Shown here piece after piece: positions 19,878 to 30,318 of a stretch of 64,000 nucleotides of DNA. The stretch spans positions 2,356,001 to 2,420,000 of the forward strand of contig NZ_CP073764.1 of NCBI RefSeq assembly GCF_019343105.1. The letters run 5' to 3'. A program made the translations under genes and the position numbers. The notes beneath the pieces were generated by a model. It was not told the origin of the DNA, did no database searches, and saw nothing but the letters and a program-made list of their open reading frames with translations. The DNA is from Methylovirgula sp. HY1. GTDB taxonomy: Bacteria > Pseudomonadota > Alphaproteobacteria > Rhizobiales > Beijerinckiaceae. Positions within the stretch are counted from its first letter, which is position 1. Every line of letters starts with the position of its first letter.

Positions 19878-20131
19878 TGGGTTCCGGGTCGTACGCGTCG
19901 GCTGGCTACGCAAACGGTTTCATCCTCGCTCGAAAAGACATTTCTATTCCTGACCCAAAGCCGACGCGCCGGTTGCGTGAGAGACGGAACTCCAGCGCGG
20001 CGGGGAATCAACTTTGAGAAGGCACGGTTCTACAAGGCAAAATTGCCGACAAAGCCGCCGACGTCAAGAAAGCCTCCGAGAAGGCCCGGTCGCCGGCGCG
20101 CTACGCTGCGCTGCCGCAAAGAAAGAAGCAT

Positions 20132-21268
20132 TCACTGGCCGCCAAGATTTTCAAAGAAATCCTTCATCTTGGCGAAGAAGCCGGAAGCCTCGGGATGCGT
20201 CGTATTCGATGACAGCGATTCGAACTCCTGGAGCAATTCGCGCTGCCGCTTGGTGAGATTTTGCGGTGTCTCGACCGTGACCTGGATGTAGAGATCGCCG
20301 ATATCGCGCGAACGCAGCATCGGCATGCCCTTGCTCTTGACCTTGAACTGCTTGCCCGATTGCGTCCCTTCCGGGATTTTGACCTTCGCTTCGCCGCCGT
20401 CGACCGTCCGCACCGCGACATCGCCGCCGAGTGCCGCCTGCACCATCGAGATCGGCACGCGGCAGAAAAGATCGGCACCGTCGCGCTGGAAGAAGGGATG
20501 CGGCTTCATCGCGATGAATATGTAGAGATCGCCCTGCGGGCCGCCGCGCATTCCCGCCTCGCCCTCGCCGGCAAGACGAATGCGGGTTCCATCTTCGACA
20601 CCGGCCGGCACGTTGACGGCGAGACTGCGTTCGCGCGTCACCCGGCCCGAGCCTGAACAGACATTGCAAGGATTGTCGATGATCTCTCCCTGTCCCTGGC
20701 AATGCGGGCAGGTCCGCTCGATCGAGAAAAAGCCTTGCTGCGCCCGGACGCGGCCATAGCCGCCGCAGGTCGGGCAGGCACGCGGCTTTGCCCCCGGCTT
20801 GGCGCCGCTGCCGCTGCAAGACTCGCAGACGATCGAAGTCGGCAAGGTGAGATTGGCCGTCTTGCCGGTATAGGCCTCTTCCAGCGTGATTTCGAGATTG
20901 TAGCGCAGATCCGAACCGCGCGCGGCACCGCCGCTGCGGCCACCGCGCCGGCCCATCATATCGCCGAACAAATCATCGAAAATATCCGCCATCGAGGCGC
21001 CGAAACCTTCGCCCCCGCCGAATCCGCCACCACCGTTTTCGAAGGCCGCATGTCCATAGCGGTCATAGGCAGCGCGCTTCTGCGTATCAGACAAAATCTG
21101 ATAGGCTTCGTTGACTTCCTTGAACTTGTGTTCGGCCTCCGCATTGTCGGGATTGCGATCGGGATGGAAGGCCATCGCCGCCTTCCGAAAGGCGGATTTC
21201 ATTTCGGCATCCGTGCAAGTTCTCGAAACCCCCAGAACTTCATAGAAGTCGCGTTTTACCGTCGCCAT
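20132..21268 (-). CDS. dnaJ: Chaperone protein DnaJ
   Basis: A 378-residue Hsp40 that delivers substrates to DnaK and stimulates its ATPase. The J domain has H35-P36-D37 (FHPDRNP) and the RAAYDRYGH end. A Gly-rich linker with a DDLFGDMMG segment follows. The zinc domain has four CxxCxGxG repeats between about residues 147 and 209 ([32 protein letters not shown]). Two beta domains ([30 protein letters not shown]) follow. The gene lies 517 bp downstream of dnaK on the same strand, an unusually wide gap. Confidence 0.97.
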   Translation of the reverse strand: MATVKRDFYEVLGVSRTCTDAEMKSAFRKAAMAFHPDRNPDNAEAEHKFKEVNEAYQILSDTQKRAAYDRYGHAAFENGGGGFGGGEGFGASMADIFDDLFGDMMGRRGGRSGGAARGSDLRYNLEITLEEAYTGKTANLTLPTSIVCESCSGSGAKPGAKPRACPTCGGYGRVRAQQGFFSIERTCPHCQGQGEIIDNPCNVCSGSGRVTRERSLAVNVPAGVEDGTRIRLAGEGEAGMRGGPQGDLYIFIAMKPHPFFQRDGADLFCRVPISMVQAALGGDVAVRTVDGGEAKVKIPEGTQSGKQFKVKSKGMPMLRSRDIGDLYIQVTVETPQNLTKRQRELLQEFESLSSNTTHPEASGFFAKMKDFFENLGGQ

Positions 21269-21785
21269 TCGGACCCCTCTGCCGCCGGACGCGGCACCGA
21301 TCTCGTTCTATCGCTCAAGATCTCAATCGTTTAAATTCTGTTCGTCCCCACGCTCGGGACGCGGAGTTCGCCGGCACGCGGTCTGCCAATCCTTGGCAAC
21401 GCAAACGCATCAGATCACGATGCTTTTGGATTGACTCAATCCAAAATCATGAACGTGATCGATTCTAATAGCTTAGAGCAGGATGCGCGCGGAAAACCGC
21501 TCACACTTTTCCTCACCCGCTCTAGGCGCGCTCACGCAAACCAGCCTGCTCAACGACAAGACGCCCCGCTCCTGACGGGGCGAGGCGGAACCAGGCTATG
21601 TGCCCGATATCTGGCACCTATTGCCAGACCTCGCAGCCAGCGGCAAGAGAATGAGGCAAAAAGGGTGCCGCGAGAGCCGCCGACACTCGGCGCGCCACTG
21701 CGGCAAACCCACACCGGCGCGGGCCGAAAAATGCTCATGAGACATTGCGTCCGACGCAAGACGCGCCGGACGCAATACTCGAACT
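21269..21785. other. dnaK-dnaJ intergenic region, no gene recognised
   Basis: The 517 bp hold a hairpin GCCCCG/CGGGGC (21563-21581), a repeat-like block near 21474-21526 (GAGCAGGATGCGCGCGG with CCCGCTCTA), and the dnaK terminator candidate. No reading frame shows protein-like features. A separate dnaJ promoter is expected here but was not pinned down. Confidence 0.5.
21744..21776 (-). terminator. Hairpin downstream of dnaK
   Basis: ATTGCGTCCG and CGGACGCAAT form a perfect 10-bp stem around a 13-base loop, 10 bases past the dnaK stop. On the minus strand a TTTTT run follows only about 15 bases later, so it may be an intrinsic terminator of reduced efficiency, or an mRNA-stabilising hairpin. 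Confidence 0.45.
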
Positions 21786-23696
<1,911 letters not shown>

Positions 23697-23790
23697 CTCG
23701 TCCTTCCTTCTTTGGACTCGCAAGACCACCGAATCCCGTAGCGATCCGGCCCTTGAGCGGACGGCACGCCGCCCGGTCCCCGATATATGT

Positions 23791-23820
23791 CAATGTGGTG
23801 GCGCCGCCGGTGGGCGCAAG
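23791..23820 (-). promoter_or_regulatory. Candidate sigma-32 (RpoH) promoter for dnaK
   Basis: On the minus strand CTTGCG (23820-23815) is separated by 17 bases from CACATTG (23797-23791), resembling the alphaproteobacterial heat-shock pattern CTTG-N17-CYTATNT. The -35 half fits well and the -10 half only partly. No CIRCE-type inverted repeat was found. Confidence 0.3.
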
Positions 23821-24201
23821 ATTACGGCCTATATAAGAGGATGATTTTTCCGCGCAAGACGAGGGCCAGGCGGCATTTGCTCGCTCGACGCGCCGGCGAG
23901 CAGGCCGCGGGCCGACGTCTGCTTTGGCAAGCGCGTGTCCGGTCCATAAATCTTATCCTGAAATCTTATCCTGCATTGCGGCGGCGCGCATACAGGAACG
24001 GAAAGCCGCTTTACTTTCGTTTAATTGCCGATGCCGCCCGGAAGCGGCCATTCGATTGGAAAACGCTCTAAAATGCCCGGCTCGCGCTATGTGGTTATAA
24101 ATGTAATATTAAGGAACCGGCCCACAACCGGCCGGTTATCTTGACGCAGATTGAAGCAAGCAAGCTTACATTTCTGTCTTAGCGGACGAAAGGAGATAAT
24201 C
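23821..24201. other. Intergenic region upstream of the small secreted protein genes
   Basis: The region contains a fragment of the dispersed repeat (GAAAACGCTCTAAAATG at about 24058) and an AT-rich stretch TTATAAATGTAATATTAAGG (24094-24113), the most promoter-like sequence ahead of the gene at 24202. An open frame at 23787-24071 was judged spurious. Confidence 0.35.
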
Positions 24202-24465
24202 ATGCGACCGAAATTTTTGATTTGGTTGCCCGTCATTGGATTGATGACGGCGGCCGCTACGCCTCTGATGGCGCAGGAAAGCTGGTTCGGCGACCCGGCA
24301 CAGAGCTATTCCCATCAGTCTCCGAGCGGGAGTTATATTACCAATCTTAGCAGATCGATTCGCGGCGTCCCCTGCGGCATCGTATGCTCGCGCGAAGCTG
24401 CCATGCGGTCCGGGTCGGCGCCGCGTCAACCTGTAACCGACAATTACTACCGCTACCGTTATTAG
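24202..24465 (+). CDS. Small secreted protein A with PCGIxC motif (unrecognised family)
   Basis: An 87-residue protein with a clear signal peptide (FLIWLPVIGLMTAAATPLMA, cleaved before QES). The mature part of about 62 residues is rich in Ser, Tyr and Arg and has just two cysteines in PCGIVCSREA, suggesting a disulfide. ATG at 24202 follows AAAGGAGATAATC, an excellent ribosome site. The next gene encodes a paralogue with the same layout: SW near the cleavage site, QSPSGSY / QSPDGSY, SRSIRGVPCGIVC / SRSLWGMPCGIEC. I do not recognise the family. Periplasmic or extracellular location is inferred from the signal peptide. Confidence 0.75.
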   Translation: MRPKFLIWLPVIGLMTAAATPLMAQESWFGDPAQSYSHQSPSGSYITNLSRSIRGVPCGIVCSREAAMRSGSAPRQPVTDNYYRYRY

Positions 24466-24537
24466 TGCGCCGCCATCGGATCGAGGTGAAGCTGCTAGAT
24501 CCGATTTATCTTTCGGCGGCCAACGTGACGATTGGAC

Positions 24538-24840
24538 ATGACCATGCAACCAAGAATCTTGCGACCAAGGAATCTGACTTGGCTTTCCACCATCGGGTTG
24601 GTGATGATGGCCGCAACGACGCCGGCGATGGCGCAGACAAGCTGGTATAGTGGCAGCAGACCAAGCTTCAGCTACCAGAGTCCCGATGGGAGCTACGGTT
24701 CCTATACAGACTTCAGTCGCTCCCTTTGGGGCATGCCATGCGGCATCGAATGCACTCATCGGGCAGAAATCCGCTGGGGACTGATTCCAGCGCATCCGCC
24801 AATCCCGCCTCACCACCATCCCTATGGTTACGGCTATTGA
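24538..24840 (+). CDS. Small secreted protein B, paralogue of A, PCGIxC motif and His/Tyr-rich tail
   Basis: A 100-residue protein with a signal peptide (STIGLVMMAATTPAMAQ, cleaved before TSW). The mature region repeats the pattern of its upstream neighbour (SYQSPDGSY, SRSLWGMPCGIECTHRAE). It ends in a Pro/His/Tyr-rich tail, PAHPPIPPHHHPYGYGY, which could bind metal. The likely start is ATG at 24538; ATG at 24544 and TTG at 24559, which aligns with the start of protein A, are alternatives. There is no strong ribosome site. The two genes are 72 bp apart and are evidently a tandem duplication that has diverged. Confidence 0.7.
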   Translation: MTMQPRILRPRNLTWLSTIGLVMMAATTPAMAQTSWYSGSRPSFSYQSPDGSYGSYTDFSRSLWGMPCGIECTHRAEIRWGLIPAHPPIPPHHHPYGYGY

Positions 24841-25393
24841 TGCGGCCGCGAGCTTCGCTTAACCCGCGCTTTTGTGCTCGACAGGGCAACGAAGCGCGGG
24901 TCTAAGCTGAAGCCTGCGTCGGGATGGCCCGACGAGATGTTTTAAGTGTTTCCCCTCGAGCTGTTCTTGGTGAGAACATGCTCCAGCTTATTGATTTGGA
25001 GCGTTTTCCTCTTGATCGGGTGGACTCACCCGATCAAGAGGAAAACGCTCTAATCGTCTAAATATTATAAGTATATTTCTGCATTATTCTTGTCGTATTC
25101 ACGAAGTCGTGACGTGACGCGCGCAGAGATGCTTCAAATTTTCGAGAGCAATATCGCGAGATATACTTTAGTATACTATAATAGCGCATGCCTGCATTGC
25201 ACAAATTCACCTACCCGAGAACAGCTCTCATAGACATTTAACAGGCTCGGCCGCGCGCCGGTTTAACGGCGGCGGCTGCCCGCCATTACCTTCAGATCGC
25301 TCTTCTGACCCGAGTCCGAAAGCTTGGATCAGCGGCGGGACGGATCGCAATGGTCGGACAGAAGAGGCCGTTTAAGGGCCTCCAGCCTTCTTA
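24841..25393. other. Intergenic region with hairpins and AT-rich stretch upstream of the IS element
   Basis: A hairpin ACCCGCGCTT/AAGCGCGGGT (about 24862-24901) follows the protein B gene and may terminate it. A dispersed repeat occupies 24972-25053. An AT-rich block around 25150-25185 (ATATACTTTAGTATACTATA) looks promoter-like. Just before the IS, GAGGCC and GGCCTC arms (25365-25382) form another hairpin. No gene was recognised. Confidence 0.45.
24972..25053. repeat. Dispersed palindromic repeat, intact copy
   Basis: The copy opens with GAGAACATGCTCCAGCTTAT. It then forms a hairpin at 24999-25050 with a perfect 24-bp stem (arm begins GAGCGTTTTCCTCTTGATCG) and loop GACT. The opening and the outer stem match the repeat at 54827-54900; the inner stem differs but stays self-complementary, which suggests that pairing is selected. 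Confidence 0.85.
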
Positions 25394-26300
25394 GAGTCCG
25401 TTTTGAAATTCACGGATGTGCGTTTCTTCGGACAAGGTTTCCGCCCATGGCGACGAGAATCATGGCATGTGAGACGTCGATGCGCTGCTCGTAGTCACGC
25501 ACGAGGCGGCGCCATCTTGTCATCCATCCGAAGGTTCTCTCGACCACCCAGCGTCGGGGCAAGACCTCGAAACCCTTCTGATCGTCGGATCGTCGTATGA
25601 TCTCGATGACGAAATTGAGGTAGGCGGCCTTGTCCATCAGCTTCAACCGATCATAGGCGCCGTCAGCGAACAGGTGCTTCACCCAGGGCCAGCGTTTGCG
25701 GATGCCGTCGAGGATCGCTTGGGCGCCGGCGCTGTCGGAGATGTCGGCGGTGGTGAGGTTGACCATCAATAGCCGACCGTCCGTATCGACCGCGATGTGG
25801 CGCTTGCGCCCGACGATCTTCTTCCCGGCATCATACCCCCTTGTTTTAGCGTGAGGAGCCTTGACCGACTGGCTGTCAATCACGCCTCCTGATGGGCTGG
25901 CCTCACGACCGGCCCGCTCACGGTCCAGCATCAAGGCCATGTCGTGAATAGTCTGAAACAAGAAGCGCCGGGCCAACTCGCGAAACCAGCCGTAGACCGT
26001 TTGCCACGGCCCAAAGTGGATCGGCAGCATCCGCCAACCGCACCCAGAGCGGACGAGATAGCGCACCGCGTTGATCACCTCCCGGAAATCAACTTCTCGG
26101 GGACGGCCTCGACGCCCAGGCCTGGGCATCAACGGCGCCAACCCTTCCCACTCATCGTCCGTCAGGTCCGACGGATACCGCTTCGTCTTTTTGGCGATTT
26201 GGGCCATCCGCCCACGTGTCTGTTCTGTCCACATCCAGAGCTTGAATCATAAACCAGCCTCAGACGAAATCCCCAATTACGCCATTTTCAAAACGGTCTC
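25394..26300 (-). mobile_element. IS5-family insertion sequence, complete, with TTA target duplication
   Basis: The element is 907 bp. Its ends are imperfect inverted repeats: left GAGTCCGTTTTGAAATT, right end reversed GAGACCGTTTTGAAAAT, 15 of 17 identical. It is flanked by TTA at 25391-25393 and 26301-26303, a 3-bp duplication as expected for the IS1031/IS402-like branch of IS5. It carries a single intact transposase on the minus strand. Removing it restores a TTAGGAG ribosome site ten bases ahead of the secreted protein gene at 26311. Confidence 0.93.
25410..26234 (-). CDS. IS5-family transposase
   Basis: A 274-residue DDE transposase. The N-terminal domain has [40 protein letters not shown] and [13 protein letters not shown], typical of IS5. 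The catalytic residues are D in [12 protein letters not shown] in LFADGAYDR and E in [15 protein letters not shown]. The frame is intact, so the element is probably active or recently active. Start at 26234; an internal ATG at 26207 is possible. It ends 16 bp inside the left inverted repeat end and reads away from the gene at 26311. Confidence 0.95.
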   Translation of the reverse strand: MWTEQTRGRMAQIAKKTKRYPSDLTDDEWEGLAPLMPRPGRRGRPREVDFREVINAVRYLVRSGCGWRMLPIHFGPWQTVYGWFRELARRFLFQTIHDMALMLDRERAGREASPSGGVIDSQSVKAPHAKTRGYDAGKKIVGRKRHIAVDTDGRLLMVNLTTADISDSAGAQAILDGIRKRWPWVKHLFADGAYDRLKLMDKAAYLNFVIEIIRRSDDQKGFEVLPRRWVVERTFGWMTRWRRLVRDYEQRIDVSHAMILVAMGGNLVRRNAHP

Positions 26301-26310
26301 TTAGGAGATT

Positions 26311-26541
26311 ATGATGAAGTTGAAGCTCTTGATGTTAGCTGCGGCCGGTGGCGTGCTGAGTGCAATGGTGACGCCGTCGATGGCGCAGACGCCGCTGAGG
26401 CAGAGCGAGTCTATGCAGAGGCCGCCACAGGCACAGCAGTGGCGGGCGACCGAAAGCTCTTATCAGAATCCGGCCGCAACCGTTGACTTTTTTGGTTACC
26501 AGGTGCCGGCACAGGGTCCGGCTACTGAACTCCTGGACTGA
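26311..26541 (+). CDS. Small secreted protein C (unrecognised)
   Basis: A 76-residue protein with a signal peptide (KLLMLAAAGGVLSAMVTPS, cleavage after MAQ). The mature segment of about 50 residues is Gln/Pro-rich and lacks cysteine. The signal region resembles that of proteins A and B upstream (MVTPSMAQTP against AATTPAMAQTS), but the mature parts are not alignable. ATG at 26311 follows GGAGATT. The IS5 element is inserted ten bases upstream, so the native promoter is now about 900 bp away and expression may depend on the IS. A clear terminator follows at 26572. Confidence 0.65.
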   Translation: MMKLKLLMLAAAGGVLSAMVTPSMAQTPLRQSESMQRPPQAQQWRATESSYQNPAATVDFFGYQVPAQGPATELLD

Positions 26542-26571
26542 GCGGCGGCGAAAGCCCTTGTTAACAAAGGT

Positions 26572-26607
26572 AAGGAGCGTCGTCGAAAGAAGACGCTCCT
26601 TGCTTTT
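26572..26607 (+). terminator. Intrinsic terminator after secreted protein C
   Basis: AAGGAGCGTC (26572-26581) pairs with GACGCTCCTT (26592-26601), with GCTTTTG following. A perfect 10-bp stem and short T-run lie 31 bp past the stop codon. Confidence 0.75.
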
Positions 26608-26672
26608 GCGGGCGGTCCTTTACGAATACCTGCGCGGTGGCGGGCACGTTTTCGGAACATGCTCAGGGGCGG

Positions 26673-26710
26673 ATAAAAAGGCCCATTTCATCGCAAAAAG
26701 CGCCTTTTAT
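26673..26710 (-). terminator. Intrinsic terminator for the DUF2244 gene
   Basis: ATAAAAAGGC (26673) and GCCTTTTAT (26702) form a stem with A/T-rich outer arms, so it reads as a terminator in both directions. On the minus strand it lies 21 bp past the stop of the gene at 26731. Confidence 0.5.
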
Positions 26711-26730
26711 ATTCCTGCGCCCTTCCGACT

Positions 26731-27261
26731 TCAGGAAAAACGCGGACCGCGGCGTGCCTCGGCCAAAGCCTGCGACAGCCCATCGGCGAAACGCGCCTTT
26801 TCGTCCGGCCCGAGGAAATGGCCGATTTCGACGCTTTGGCCACGCGAGACCAGCGCCAGCTTGAGGACGCCGAACTCTTCGTGATCCTCTTTGTGGAGGC
26901 GCACCCAAGACGGATTGAACCGCCATTCCGATCGGATGCCCTTGGGAGAGACTTTGGCGAGCAGCAGCTCGAGCGGGGTGACGCGCACGTCCTCATAGGC
27001 CCGAGCGGCCCGGTAGTTAGCCCGAAAGGCAAAATAAAACAGCGCGACGTCGAGCCCCATGAAACCCGCCACCGGCCAAGCACCCATGATCACGAACGGC
27101 ACGGTCATCACCAAGCTCGCCATCGAAAACAGCATGAGCAAGATGTGAAAATTGCGGCGCGTCATCGAACGATGCGGATAAAGCCGCACCGACAGGATCC
27201 GTCGGAAGGCCGGATCTTCAGGCTCGATTGCCCCAACGCTGGGGATTGCTAGCTCCGGCAT
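26731..27261 (-). CDS. DUF2244 family integral membrane protein
   Basis: A 176-residue protein matching the DUF2244 pattern: a short N-terminal region with RILSVRLYPHRSMTRRNF, two closely spaced membrane helices (about residues 40-60 and 64-82), then the cytoplasmic domain with ARAYEDVRVTPLELLLAKV, EWRFNPSWVRL and a C-terminal FLGPDEKARFADGLSQAL. The function of the family is unknown; in other alphaproteobacteria it often neighbours nth or cytochrome oxidase genes. ATG at 27261 follows GAGGCGGC. It is divergent from nth with 48 bp between the starts. Confidence 0.88.
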   Translation of the reverse strand: MPELAIPSVGAIEPEDPAFRRILSVRLYPHRSMTRRNFHILLMLFSMASLVMTVPFVIMGAWPVAGFMGLDVALFYFAFRANYRAARAYEDVRVTPLELLLAKVSPKGIRSEWRFNPSWVRLHKEDHEEFGVLKLALVSRGQSVEIGHFLGPDEKARFADGLSQALAEARRGPRFS

Positions 27262-27309
27262 GCCGCCTCGGCCCTTCTCTCCGATGATATTGAACTTTAT
27301 AACGCTGGG

Positions 27310-28071
27310 ATGGCAATTCGCACCAGAAGTAAGACGGAACCGGCAGGAAAAGTTCCAACCGGCCTTGCCGCAGGGGCGGCAAAGCCATCGGCTTCGCCAA
27401 AGCGCCGGCCGGCACGCCGCGGCAGCCGGCCGAAAAAGCCAGATCCAGCGACGATTGCCGAGATTTTCCGGCGGTTTGCCGAAGCCAACCCGCATCCGAT
27501 CGGCGAGTTGGAACATATCAATACCTACACGCTTCTCGTCGCCGTCGTGCTCTCGGCACAGGCGACCGATGCCGGCGTCAATAAGGCGACGCGATCGCTC
27601 TTCGCCGTCGCCGACACGCCGGAGAAAATGCTGGCGCTCGGAGAAGACAAGCTCCGCGAGGCAATCAAAACGATCGGCCTGTTTCGGACCAAGGCGAAGA
27701 ATGTGATCTTGCTGTCGGAACGGCTCGTCAAAGACTTCGGCGGCCAAGTGCCGCGGACGCGGGAAGACCTCGAAAGCCTGCCCGGCGTCGGCCGCAAGAC
27801 CGCCAATGTGGTCATGAACATCGCCTTCGGCGCGCCGACCATGGCGGTCGACACGCATATTTTCCGCATTTCCAACCGCATCCCGCTGGCGCCTGGAAAG
27901 AATGTGCTCGAAGTCGAATTGGGCTTGGAAAAGATCATTCCGGCTGAATACATGTTGCATGCGCATCATTGGCTGATTCTGCACGGGCGCTATGTCTGCA
28001 AGGCGCTCAAGCCGGAATGCGAAAGATGCCTGATCAGCGATCTCTGCCGCTGGCCGGAAAAACGCGTGTGA
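27310..28071 (+). CDS. nth: Endonuclease III
   Basis: A 253-residue base-excision glycosylase/AP lyase for oxidised pyrimidines. The helix-hairpin-helix [12 protein letters not shown] contains the catalytic lysine, and [11 protein letters not shown] the catalytic aspartate. The [4Fe-4S] cluster ligands are C-x6-C-x2-C-x5-C in [17 protein letters not shown]. The first 45 residues are a basic, Pro/Ala-rich extension found in many rhizobial Nth proteins. The stop codon overlaps a GTG in the ruvB frame. Confidence 0.96.
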   Translation: MAIRTRSKTEPAGKVPTGLAAGAAKPSASPKRRPARRGSRPKKPDPATIAEIFRRFAEANPHPIGELEHINTYTLLVAVVLSAQATDAGVNKATRSLFAVADTPEKMLALGEDKLREAIKTIGLFRTKAKNVILLSERLVKDFGGQVPRTREDLESLPGVGRKTANVVMNIAFGAPTMAVDTHIFRISNRIPLAPGKNVLEVELGLEKIIPAEYMLHAHHWLILHGRYVCKALKPECERCLISDLCRWPEKRV

Positions 28072-28103
28072 CGAAGCGCGTGGGCACGGAAGGACCTCAA
28101 TCT

Positions 28104-29162
28104 GTGAGCACGCCCCGCCTCGTCACACCGGAAAAACGCGCCGAGGACCACGACGCCGCCACTGCCGATGTTTCCTTGCGGCCCTTGGCTCTTGCCGATT
28201 TCACTGGCCAAGAGGCGGCGCGCAGCAATCTAAAAATCTTCATCGAGGCCGCCAAAGGCCGGCGCGAAGCGCTCGACCATGTGCTTTTCGTCGGGCCGCC
28301 CGGTCTCGGCAAGACGACCTTGGCGCAGATCGTCGCGCGCGAGCTCGGCGTCAATTTCCGCTCGACCTCCGGCCCGGTGATCGCCAAGGCCGGCGATCTC
28401 GCCGCCCAGCTCACCGGCCTCGAAGAGCGCGACGTGCTCTTCATCGACGAGATCCATCGCCTCAATCCGGCGGTGGAGGAGATCCTTTATCCGGCGATGG
28501 AAGATTTCCAGCTCGATCTGATGATCGGCGAAGGCCCCGGTGCCCGCTCGGTCAAGATCGATCTCGCCAAATTCACGCTGATCGGGGCGACGACGCGCGC
28601 CGGCCTGCTGACGACGCCGCTGCGCGACCGGTTCGGTATTCCGGTCCGCCTCGATTTCTATACGGTGGCGGAGCTCGAACTGATCGTGCGGCGCGGCGCC
28701 CGCGTCCTCGGCATGCAAATCAGCGAGGATGGCGCCAATGAAGTCGCTAAGCGCGCGCGCGGCACGCCGCGCATCGCCGGACGGCTGCTGCGCCGGGTTC
28801 GCGACTTCGCGCAAGTCGATGCCGGCGGCGGCGAAGTCACCCGCGCGATCGCCGATCGGGCGCTGGCGCTGCTCGATGTCGATCCTTGCGGCCTCGATCA
28901 GATGGACCGGCGCTATCTCGGCACGATCGCCAATTCTTTCGGCGGCGGCCCGGTCGGCATCGACACCATGGCCGCGGCGCTTTCCGAGCCGCGCGACGCG
29001 ATCGAGGATATTATCGAGCCCTATTTGATCCAGCAGGGCTTTTTGCAGCGCACGCCGCGCGGCCGCGTGTTGACCGCGCATGCCTTCCGGCATCTCGGCC
29101 TGGAGCCGCCGGCCCGCGATCCCCAGCAACAGTTCGGGCTTTTTTCCGAGGGCGAAGATTGA
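28104..29162 (+). CDS. ruvB: Holliday junction branch migration ATPase RuvB
   Basis: A 352-residue AAA+ motor that drives branch migration with RuvA. Walker A is GPPGLGKT (residues 64-71), Walker B FIDEIHR (D115, E116), sensor 1 LIGATTRAG, arginine finger region TPLRDRFGI, and the C-terminal winged helix holds [16 protein letters not shown] chose GTG at 28104 because GGAAGGA lies 8 bases upstream; GTG at 28068, which overlaps the nth stop as GTGA, is an alternative. ruvA and ruvC are not adjacent, unlike in many Rhizobiales. Confidence 0.95.
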   Translation: MSTPRLVTPEKRAEDHDAATADVSLRPLALADFTGQEAARSNLKIFIEAAKGRREALDHVLFVGPPGLGKTTLAQIVARELGVNFRSTSGPVIAKAGDLAAQLTGLEERDVLFIDEIHRLNPAVEEILYPAMEDFQLDLMIGEGPGARSVKIDLAKFTLIGATTRAGLLTTPLRDRFGIPVRLDFYTVAELELIVRRGARVLGMQISEDGANEVAKRARGTPRIAGRLLRRVRDFAQVDAGGGEVTRAIADRALALLDVDPCGLDQMDRRYLGTIANSFGGGPVGIDTMAAALSEPRDAIEDIIEPYLIQQGFLQRTPRGRVLTAHAFRHLGLEPPARDPQQQFGLFSEGED

Positions 29163-29260
29163 GCCGGCGGGTGGCTGGGTGCCTTGTAACGGGCGGGGCC
29201 GCATGTTATCTGCGCCGCAGCCTGAAACTGCCGCTTTTAAGTGGACAGTGATGCCGGCCT

Positions 29261-29350
29261 GGAGAGGTGGCAGAGCGGTTGAATGCACCGCACTCGAAAT
29301 GCGGCATAGGTGCAAGCCTATCGGGGGTTCGAATCCCCCCCTCTCCGCCA
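29261..29350 (+). tRNA. tRNA-Ser (anticodon CGA)
   Basis: A class II tRNA of 90 nt. The acceptor GGAGAGG pairs with CCTCTCC, followed by G and an encoded CCA (29348-29350). The anticodon arm CCGCA-CTCGAAA-TGCGG puts CGA at 29295-29297, reading UCG. A long variable arm and GGTTCGAATCC T-loop follow. The 3' end is 25 bp from a toxin-antitoxin pair, a position often used by integrating elements, but no duplicated tRNA end was seen. Confidence 0.97.
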
Positions 29351-29375
29351 CTTCAAAACAGAACCGCGAACGAAG

Positions 29376-29696
29376 TCACGCCGCCGCGCCCAATGGCTTC
29401 GCGCGTTCGATCCGCTCGCGCTCCTTTGGACTGTTCATCGCCTCCCACAGGTCACTGCGCCGCTGCACGTTCAGCCAGAAGTCGGGGCTGTTACCGAACA
29501 CCCGCGCGAGGATGAGCGCGGTCGCCGCCGTCACGTTGCGGCGGTTGTTGCACAGCTCGTTGACATGCTTGCGCTGAACGCCCATTGCCTCCGCCAAGGC
29601 GGCCTGGGTCAGCCCCATCGGCTGCATGAACTCCTCGATTAGGATCTCGCCGATCGTAGCCGGCTTGCGCTTCGTGGTCAGCATGGTTCGCCTCAT
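29376..29696 (-). CDS. higA: HigA-family antitoxin (XRE-type HTH)
   Basis: A 106-residue antitoxin with a Cro/CI helix-turn-helix: PATIGEILIEEFMQPMGLTQ, ALAEAMGVQRKHVNELCNNR and NVTAATALILARVFGNSPDF, then FWLNVQRRSDLWEAM, a layout typical of HigA. It should neutralise the toxin and repress the operon. It is the downstream gene, in the toxin-first order of hig systems. ATG at 29696 overlaps the toxin stop as ATGA; ATG at 29684 with GAGG ahead is an alternative start. It ends 25 bp from the tRNA-Ser gene, tail to tail. Confidence 0.93.
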   Translation of the reverse strand: MRRTMLTTKRKPATIGEILIEEFMQPMGLTQAALAEAMGVQRKHVNELCNNRRNVTAATALILARVFGNSPDFWLNVQRRSDLWEAMNSPKERERIERAKPLGAAA

Positions 29697-29989
29697 CTGT
29701 AACTGTGATCGTCGAGATAGACGCCGTCTGCCTCGCCGCGGCTGCCGTTCCACTGGAAGACCAGCCGCCATCGGCTGTTGACGCGGATCGAGTGGAAACC
29801 CGCAAGACTGCCGCGCAACTTTTCGAAGTGATTGCTGAGCGGCACCCGCAAATCCTGATCGGTCGTCGCGTCGTCGATCATTTGGAGCTTGCGGAAGAGC
29901 CGACTTTCGAGATCGGACGGGATGTGCCGCGACGGCGTGTCCTCGACAAAGAACGCGCGGAGCCACTCGTCCCGAAAGCTCACGATCAT
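29693..29989 (-). CDS. higB: HigB-family toxin (RelE-like mRNA interferase)
   Basis: A 98-residue RelE/HigB fold protein: MIVSFRDEWLRAFFVED, LESRLFRKLQMIDDATTDQD, LRVPLSNHFEKLRGSLAGFH and SIRVNSRWRLVFQWNGSRGE. The basic SIRVN-x-RWR strand is the HigB active-site region, which cleaves mRNA in the ribosomal A site. ATG at 29989 is the first start after a putative operator at 30015-30033. Overlaps higA by 4 bp. Confidence 0.93.
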   Translation of the reverse strand: MIVSFRDEWLRAFFVEDTPSRHIPSDLESRLFRKLQMIDDATTDQDLRVPLSNHFEKLRGSLAGFHSIRVNSRWRLVFQWNGSRGEADGVYLDDHSYR

Positions 29990-30014
29990 CCGGCGGCTCC
30001 GTTCTTTGTAACTA

Positions 30015-30033
30015 TGTACCACTCTTCGGTACA
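30015..30033. promoter_or_regulatory. Inverted repeat upstream of higBA, probable HigA operator
   Basis: TGTACC-N7-GGTACA lies 26 bp upstream of the higB start. A perfect 6-bp dyad with a 7-base spacer is a typical autorepression site for an XRE-type antitoxin dimer. The rest of 29990-30318 shows no gene. Confidence 0.6.
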
Positions 30034-30318
30034 AACCGCAACGGTGGAAGCCCGAATCGCGGCGCCCCGCGCCCGGATCATTGATATTATTGATCTTTCG
30101 GCTGGAAGCGACAGAAGGGGATGTTCTGCGAGAGGTGCAAAACCTCAATCCGTTCAACCACATGCGACCGACCGACGGCGGATGCTTTTCCCTTGCAGTC
30201 TGCCATCATCCTGCCTCCGGTACTCCAAGAACCGCCATTGATAAGCGCAGGCAGACACTCAAATTCCGCCGCCACCGAAGCATAAAAGCGACGGGTTCCG
30301 TCGCGCGCAGCAAGGCCG

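Noticed and set aside
19900-20131. Lys/Ala-rich reading frame between pmtA and dnaJ (ADKAADVKKASEKARSPARY)
   Set aside because: Resembles a small Lys-rich protein tail, but it has no start or ribosome site and runs into dnaJ in antisense.
23787-24071. A 94-residue frame upstream of the secreted proteins
   Set aside because: Arg-rich composition without domain features, overlapping the dnaK promoter region and ending in repeat sequence.
29261-29350. Genomic-island attachment site at tRNA-Ser
   Set aside because: No integrase gene and no repeated tRNA 3' end were seen within the window.
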